In this document: positions 6,816 through 6,848 of the stretch, piece by piece | Layout: each line of letters begins with the position of its first letter | Position numbering within the stretch: position 1 is the first letter of the stretch | DNA from: Clostridiaceae bacterium | GTDB taxonomy: Bacteria; Bacillota; Clostridia; Oscillospirales; Butyricicoccaceae | Reading direction: 5' to 3' | Assembly: GCA_018383195.1 (NCBI GenBank) | Contig: JAGZOP010000079.1 | Coordinates: forward strand, 1 to 6,848 | Length of the DNA stretch: 6,848 bases | Notes under the pieces: generated by a model | What the model saw: the letters and a program-made list of their open reading frames with translations, nothing else | Database searches by the model: none | What the model was told of the DNA's origin: nothing | Made by a program: the position numbers and the translations under genes

Positions 6816-6840
6816 ATGGGGTGGCAATATACCACCCCAT
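6816..6840. repeat. Inverted repeat 5
   Basis: ATGGGGTGG (6816-6824) pairs perfectly with CCACCCCAT (6832-6840) around the 7-nt loop CAATATA. The spacing and loop length match inverted repeat 2, and the arm sequence overlaps that of inverted repeat 3. Confidence 0.8.
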
Positions 6841-6848
6841 GAACAGGG

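Larger units (their letters stand above)
6656..6848. other. Non-coding, hairpin-rich region upstream of the relaxase; candidate oriT and leader
   Basis: No convincing gene lies here. At least five inverted repeats occur within 185 bases: 6658-6688, 6709-6733, 6739-6767, 6781-6793 and 6816-6840. Origins of transfer of MobA/MobL-type relaxases are commonly next to the relaxase gene and contain inverted repeats flanking the nick site. I cannot match any known nick-site consensus, so oriT is inference from position and structure. The region could instead be a structured leader controlling relaxase expression. It continues past the window edge. Confidence 0.45.

Noticed and set aside
6641..6848. 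Known MOBQ/IncP-type nick sequence
   Set aside because: I looked on both strands for TAAGTGCGCCCT-like and YATCCTG-like cores and saw none good enough to name.
1..6848. CRISPR array, tRNA or rRNA genes, insertion sequence
   Set aside because: There are no regularly spaced repeats with spacers, no cloverleaf or rRNA-like stretch, and no transposase or terminal inverted repeats flanking a gene.

Overview
The window holds a type III restriction-modification (R-M) operon on the + strand, facing a MobA/MobL-type conjugative relaxase gene on the - strand. A hairpin-rich non-coding stretch lies upstream of the relaxase. Protein families, Shine-Dalgarno sequences and base composition (about 55-60% GC in most of res, and well below 40% in two islands) suggest a low-to-mid GC Firmicute, most likely a gut Clostridium-class organism (Oscillospiraceae/Lachnospiraceae type) or a mobile element living in one. 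That host assignment is inference.

Layout. Positions 1-116 are AT-rich sequence that does not read like methyltransferase in the + frame and gives an acidic, repeat-like peptide on the - strand. From about 117 to 1226 lies the C-terminal half of the type III methyltransferase Mod. It contains the S-adenosylmethionine-binding motif I (FFSGSATTA) but not the catalytic DPPY motif, which should lie upstream. Positions 1234-1752 encode an unrecognised 172-residue two-helix membrane protein at about 37% GC, lodged between mod and res. Positions 1759-4914 encode the full-length 1051-residue Res subunit, with a superfamily 2 helicase core and a C-terminal PD-(D/E)XK nuclease. A 19-nt convergent gap follows. 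Positions 4934-6640 (- strand) encode a 568-residue relaxase. Positions 6641-6848 contain no gene but five hairpins and the relaxase ribosome-binding site, and may be part of the origin of transfer.

How the parts work together. Mod would recognise and methylate a short asymmetric DNA site. Res with Mod would translocate on unmodified DNA and cut it. The middle membrane protein sits in the operon and ends inside the res ribosome-binding site, so it is probably co-expressed with the system, but its role is unknown. The adjacent relaxase suggests that the R-M operon is cargo of an integrated mobilizable or conjugative element or a plasmid.

The observations most worth pursuing are the membrane protein inside a type III R-M operon, the break at the 5' end of mod, and the hairpin cluster upstream of the relaxase.
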